Shown: in pieces, positions 59,715-64,000 of the stretch | Numbering within the stretch: the first letter of the stretch is position 1 | Layout of the letters: each line of letters starts with the position of its first letter | Assembly: GCF_040958095.1 (NCBI RefSeq) | Contig: NC_091193.1 | Coordinates: 26,769,602 to 26,833,601 of the forward strand | Reading direction: 5' to 3' | Length of the DNA stretch: 64,000 bases | From: Procambarus clarkii | Taxonomy: Eukaryota; Arthropoda; Malacostraca; Decapoda; Cambaridae | Notes under the pieces: model-generated | Told to the model about the DNA's origin: nothing | What the model saw: only the letters and a program-made list of their open reading frames with translations | Databases searched by the model: none | Made by a program: the position numbers and the translations under genes

Positions 59715-60652
59715 AGAACGCCCCCTTCAGGCCCAGGACGCTTCCGTCCGGTCCAGGCGTCCCCTTTCGGCCCAGGGGTTCCCTTCCGGCCAAGGCGCCC
59801 CATTCCGGCCAAGGCGCCCCCTTCCGGCCAAGGCGCCCCCTTCCGGCCAAGGCGCCCCCTTCCGGCCAAGGCGCCCCCTTCCGGTCCAGGCGTCCCCTTC
59901 TGACCCAGGACGCCCCAGTCCGGCCCAGGACGCCTCCGTCCGGCCCAGGACGCCCCCGTCCGGCCCAGGACGCCCCCGTCCGGCCCAGGACGCCCCCGTC
60001 CGGCCCAGGACGCCCCCGTCCAGCCCAGGACGCCCCCGTCCGGCCCAGGACGCCCCCGTCCAGCCCAGGACGCCCCCGTCCGGCCCAGGACGCCCCCGTC
60101 CGGCCCAGGACGCCCCCGTCCGGCCCAGGACGCCCCCGTCCGGCCCAGGACGCCCCCGTCCGGCCCAGGACGCCCCCGTCCAGCCCAGGACGCCCCCGTC
60201 CGGCCCAGGACGCCCCCGTCCGGCCCAGGACGCCCCCTTCAGGCCCAGGACGCCCCCTTCAGGCCCAGGACGCCCCTGTCCGGCCCAGGACGCCCCCGTC
60301 CGGCCCAGGACGCCCCCGTCCGGCCCAGGACGCCCCCTTCAGGCCCAGGACGCCCCCGTCCGGCCCAGGACGCCCCCGTCCGGCCCAGGACGCCCCCGTC
60401 CGGCCCAGGACGCCCCCGTCCGGCCCAGGACGCCCCCGTCCGGCCCAGGACGCCCCCGTCCAGCCCAGGACGCCCCCGTCCGGCCCAGGACGCCCCCGTC
60501 CGGCCCAGGACGCCCCTGTCCGGCCCAGGACGCCCCCGTCCGGCCCAGGACGCCCCCGTCCGGCCCAGGACGCCCCCGTCCGGCCCAGGACGCCCCCGTC
60601 CGGCCCAGGACGCCCCCTTCAGGCCCAGGACGCCCCTGTCCGGCCCAGGACG
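59715..60652. repeat. 20-bp GC-rich minisatellite, first copy
   Basis: Units CCCAGGACGCCCCCGTCCGG; the first ~10 units are a different 19-20-bp type (GGCCAAGGCGCCCCCTTCC). Protein-like RPRTPPSGPG/QDAPVRPR frames are repeat artefacts. About 35 units of the main type. Confidence 0.95.
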
Positions 60653-60950
60653 CCTCAAGATCCGTTGACAGTGTGACAACCTCACGAGTCGTGAAGTTCG
60701 GTGTGGTGGAAGGAAGCTATAGCGAGGGACATGAAGGGGCCGGAGGGAAGACACTGTAGGGTCCTGAGGGGCGGAGGGAATTATCAAGGGAAAGTGCCAA
60801 GCCATTTACGACTCTATAGCGGATCGTGAGGGAGAACTGACAAGTGTTCCACCAGGCTGACCACGGTGACATCACAACACTGCACCGTAGTGATGTCATA
60901 AAACTACCATGGTGATGACACAACTCTTCCATGGTGACATCACAACACTG
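60653..60950. other. Unique link with TGACATCA motifs, first copy
   Basis: Ends in GGTGACATCACAACACTG-type short repeats and is repeated at 62,470-62,765. No gene recognised. Confidence 0.6.
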
Positions 60951-61587
60951 GGTGTAGCAGTGCTGGGAGGGTGTACCAGCACGCACACACTGGGTGTAGC
61001 AGTGCTGGGAGGGTGTACCAGCATGCACACACTGGGTGTAGCAGTGCTGGGAGGGTGTACCAGCACGCACACACTGGGTGTAGCAGTGCTGGGAGGGTGT
61101 ACCAGCACGCACACACTGGGTGTAGCAGTGCTGGGAGGGTGTACCAGCACGCACACACTGGGTGTAGCAGTGCTGGGAGGGTGTACCAGCACGCACACAC
61201 TGGGTGTAGCAGTGCTGGGAGGGTGTACCAGCACGCACACACTGGGTGTAACAGTGCTGGGAGGGTGTACCAGCACGCACACACTGGGTGTAGCAGTGCT
61301 GGGAGGGTGTACCAGGACGCACACACACTGGGTGTAGCAGTGCTGGGAGGGTGTACCAGCACACACACTGGGTGTAGCAGTGCTGGGAGGGTGTACCAGC
61401 ACACACACTGGGTGTAGCAGTGCTGGGAGGGTGTACCAGCACACACACTGGGTGTAGCAGTGCTGGGAGGGTGTACCAGCACGCACACACTGGGTGTAGC
61501 AGTGCTGGGAGGGTGTACCAGGACGCACACACACTGGGTGTAGCAGTGCTGGGAGGATGTACCAGCACACACACACACTGGGTGTAG
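60946..61587. repeat. 42-bp minisatellite, second copy
   Basis: About 15 units, same variants in the same order at the right end as the first copy; one CAGCATGCAC variant near 61,020 is specific to this copy. Confidence 0.95.
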
Positions 61588-61711
61588 CCAGGCGTCGCCG
61601 CTCTGGACTCAGTCCAATACCTTCTCTTTCATTAGCGGTTAACGGAGAGGGAGATTTTTTGTACCTAATTGTTGTTTTCGGAGGTAGTTCGAGGACGACC
61701 ATTTCTGACCC

Positions 61712-62469
61712 AGAACGCCCCCTTCAGGCCCAGGACGCTTCCGTCCGGTCCAGGCGTCCCCTTTCGGCCCAGGGGTTCCCTTCCGGCCAAGGCGCCCCAT
61801 TCCGGCCAAGGCGCCCCCTTCCGGCCAAGGCGCCCCCTTCCGGCCAAGGCGCCCCCTTCCGGCCAAGGCGCCCCCTTCCGGTCCAGGCGTCCCCTTCTGA
61901 CCCAGGACGCCCCAGTCCGGCCCAGGACGCCTCCGTCCGGCCCAGGACGCCCCCGTCCGGCCCAGGACGCCCCCGTCCGGCCCAGGACGCCCCCGTCCAG
62001 CCCAGGACGCCCCCGTCCGGCCCAGGACGCCCCCGTCCGGCCCAGGACGCCCCCGTCCGGCCCAGGACGCCCCCTTCAGGCCCAGGACGCCCCTGTCCGG
62101 CCCAGGACGCCCCCGTCCGGCCCAGGACGCCCCCGTCCGGCCCAGGACGCCCCCGTCCGGCCCAGGACGCCCCCTTCAGGCCCAGGACGCCCCCGTCCGG
62201 CCCAGGACGCCCCCGTCCGGCCCAGGACGCCCCCGTCCGGCCCAGGACGCCCCCGTCCAGCCCAGGACGCCCCCGTCCGGCCCAGGACGCCCCCGTCCGG
62301 CCCAGGACGCCCCCGTCCGGCCCAGGACGCCCCCGTCCGGCCCAGGACGCCCCCGTCCGGCCCAGGACGCCCCCGTCCGGCCCAGGACGCCCCCGTCCGG
62401 CCCAGGACGCCCCCGTCCGGCCCAGGACGCCCCCTTCAGGCCCAGGACGCCCCTGTCCGGCCCAGGACG
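61712..62469. repeat. 20-bp GC-rich minisatellite, second copy
   Basis: Same two unit types as the first copy but about nine main-type units fewer. Confidence 0.95.
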
Positions 62470-62689
62470 CCTCAAGATCCGTTGACAGTGTGACAACCTC
62501 ACGAGTCGTGAAGTTCGGTGTGGTGGAAGGAAGCTATAGCGAGGGACATGAAGGGGCCGGAGGGAAGACACTGTTGGGTCCTGAGGGGCGGAGGGAATTA
62601 TCAAGGGAAAGTGCCAAGCCATTTACGACTCTATAGCGGATCGTGAGGGAGAACTGACAAGTGTTCCACCAGGCTGACCACGGTGACAT

Positions 62690-63295
62690 CACAACACTGC
62701 ACCGTAGTGATGTCATAAAACTACCATGGTGATGACAACTCTTCCATGGTGACATCACAACACTGTACCATGGTGACATCACATTATACCATGGTGACAT
62801 CAAAACACTATACTATAGTGATATCACAACACTATAACATGGTTACATCACAACTCTATACTATAATGACATTACAACACTGTACCATGGTGACATAACA
62901 ACAATATACTATGGTTACGTCACAACACTATACCACCTTTTGACATCACACCACTATACCATTGAGACGTAACAACACTATACCATGGTGACACCACAAC
63001 ACAATACCGGAGTTTCATTACAACACTATACCATGGTGACAGTAAAACACTATACCATGATAACAGCACAACACTGTACTATATTGACATTACAACATTA
63101 TACCCTGGTGACATCAAAACACTATACGTTGGTGACATCACAACACTGTACCATAGCAACATCACAACACTATACCATGGTGACATCAAAACACTATTCC
63201 AAGGTGACATCACAACACTATACCATGGTGACATCAAAACACTATTCCAAGGTGACATCACAACACTATACCATGGTGACATCAGAACATCTTGA
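62690..63295. repeat. 25-bp CCATGGTGACATCACAACACTATA-type array
   Basis: Degenerate units of about 25 bp, many with CCATGG and TGACATCA. The left end lies in the second link and the right end in a LINE frame. Divergence is higher than in the other arrays, suggesting an older array. Confidence 0.9.
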
Positions 63296-63660
63296 GATAG
63301 GGTGCGACTCTCAAGTTGTTCCGCGATTCGTTTTCTTCGCCTATATAGGGAACGACGTTCCCGTTCCAATCTGCATCTCTTCCTCTTTTTTCTTAGAGGT
63401 ATGCGGTTTGAACATATTTCTAGTGCTACTGAGCTTATTTTTTCCAGGCACTGGTTCAGGTTTGCATTTTCTAGCTGTTCTTCCCAGTTTATTTCTGTGA
63501 AGTCCTGGTTTATTTGCTCCCAGTTTATCTGTTTATTATTGAAGTTGAATTTGCTGAAATCTCCTCCACCGGGAATCTGGACTGGTTTTGAAGGTCTACT
63601 CCCCATGGTTGTCATAACTTCAATTAAGTTGTGATCTGAGTAACATACTAAATCAGAAAC
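63296..63660 (-). pseudogene. LINE endonuclease end and linker (minus strand)
   Basis: Reading right to left: LVCYSDHNLIEV (63,655-63,610, the SDH end of an APE-type endonuclease), PGGGDFSKFNFNNKQINWEQ, EQLENANLNQCLEKISSVAL and RKKRKRCRLERERRSLYRRR, typical of the region between endonuclease and RT in CR1-like/jockey-like LINEs. At QLESRTLS the frame runs into the 25-bp array, and no RT follows. Truncated and dead. The upstream part of the endonuclease is not recognisable beyond 63,660. Confidence 0.75.
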
Positions 63661-64000
63661 CCCCCAAAAAACTTATCTATTAATTATATGATTCTCATTC
63701 TAACATTCAGGAATGAACAAGAACCAAAACACTCCAGCAGTCATCTACAGCAGCATCCCACCGCTTCATAGAAATTTATTTTTACATACGAGGATTGGTT
63801 ATTTAAACACAATATTAAATACAAAAATTCATTAGCAAAGGCAAGATACAGCATCATGATACAGCTGAAATACAATTGGAAGAGCTACAAGCCATTGTAT
63901 TCAATGCTGGACGGAACACTTCTTAAATAAAAGTTCTGCACACCTTAGAATCCTAGAAGGAATGGCCTTTATTTTGAACAAGTTGAAGCTGATTAGTTTT
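63661..64000. other. AT-rich end of window, no gene recognised
   Basis: No repeat or coding similarity identified. An AATAAA occurs at about 63,925, without a supported transcript. Confidence 0.4.

Larger units (their letters stand above)
58975..62765 (+). repeat. Tandem duplication of a two-array block
   Basis: Block 1 (about 58,975-60,945) and block 2 (about 60,946-62,765) have the same order: 42-bp array, 124-bp link, 20-bp array, ~295-bp link. The links are almost identical (for example ACACTGTAGGGTCC vs ACACTGTTGGGTCC), so the duplication is recent. Array unit numbers differ. Confidence 0.9.

Noticed and set aside
59560-62636. Proline-rich collagen-like frames
   Set aside because: They come from the 20-bp GC-rich minisatellite; equal frames exist on other phases and strands.

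Overview
The window is eukaryotic repeat-rich DNA, most likely from a decapod crustacean and probably a freshwater crayfish. Reasons: TTAGG-type interstitial repeats, arthropod-style TATA plus TCAGTC initiators, several non-LTR and Ty3/gypsy retroelements, tRNA-derived SINEs with a GTTCACC...AATAGGTACC-type tail that I recall from crustaceans, and very long micro- and minisatellites. The species call is recall-based inference. I see no bacterial features, no rRNA, no CRISPR array and no recognisable conserved host protein gene.

Left third (1-31,815): an old CR1-like LINE tail (1-800), then a large tandem segmental duplication. Copy A is 875-20,961 (about 8.5 kb once a nested insertion is removed), copy B is 20,962-29,730 (8.77 kb) and copy C is 29,731 to about 31,815 (partial). 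Each unit starts with a CRE/AP-1/CRE cluster, a TATA+Inr core promoter, a tiny exon with an ATG and GTGAGT donor, a 245-bp intron, and a second exon running into a 39-bp minisatellite and an AATAAA signal. Copies A and B continue with a scrambled Ty3/gypsy element, an RNase H fragment of a LINE, a SINE, a 30-bp array carrying CACGTG in each unit, a second dispersed repeat and a 31-bp array. A young, complete Ty3/gypsy-type LTR element (6,312-17,889, minus strand, 1,237-bp LTRs, ATGG target duplication) has inserted into copy A. Copy B keeps the empty site. The Gag and Pol frames of this element are separated only by one in-frame UGA, and Gag lacks an obvious capsid domain.

Middle (31.8-49.4 kb): degenerate LINE fragments on both strands alternate with tandem arrays: 7-bp, 16-bp, (TA)n, a 30-bp array inside a fold-back element, TTAGG-like repeats inside an element with inverted ends, (TC)n, (GT)n, and a 4.2-kb 27-bp array that begins inside a LINE reverse transcriptase.

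Right third (49.4-64 kb): a 17-bp array, a tRNA-like SINE, a CR1-like LINE with an intact 954-codon endonuclease/reverse transcriptase frame whose 5' end runs into 596 bp of pure (GT)n, an I-group-type RNase H fragment split by a SINE, and a recently duplicated ~1.9-kb block of two GC-rich arrays.

Two themes stand out. A small promoter/transcription cassette is conserved in three tandem copies. Tandem arrays also repeatedly begin inside retrotransposon reading frames. The genes act mainly as mobile-element genes; I infer no host pathway.
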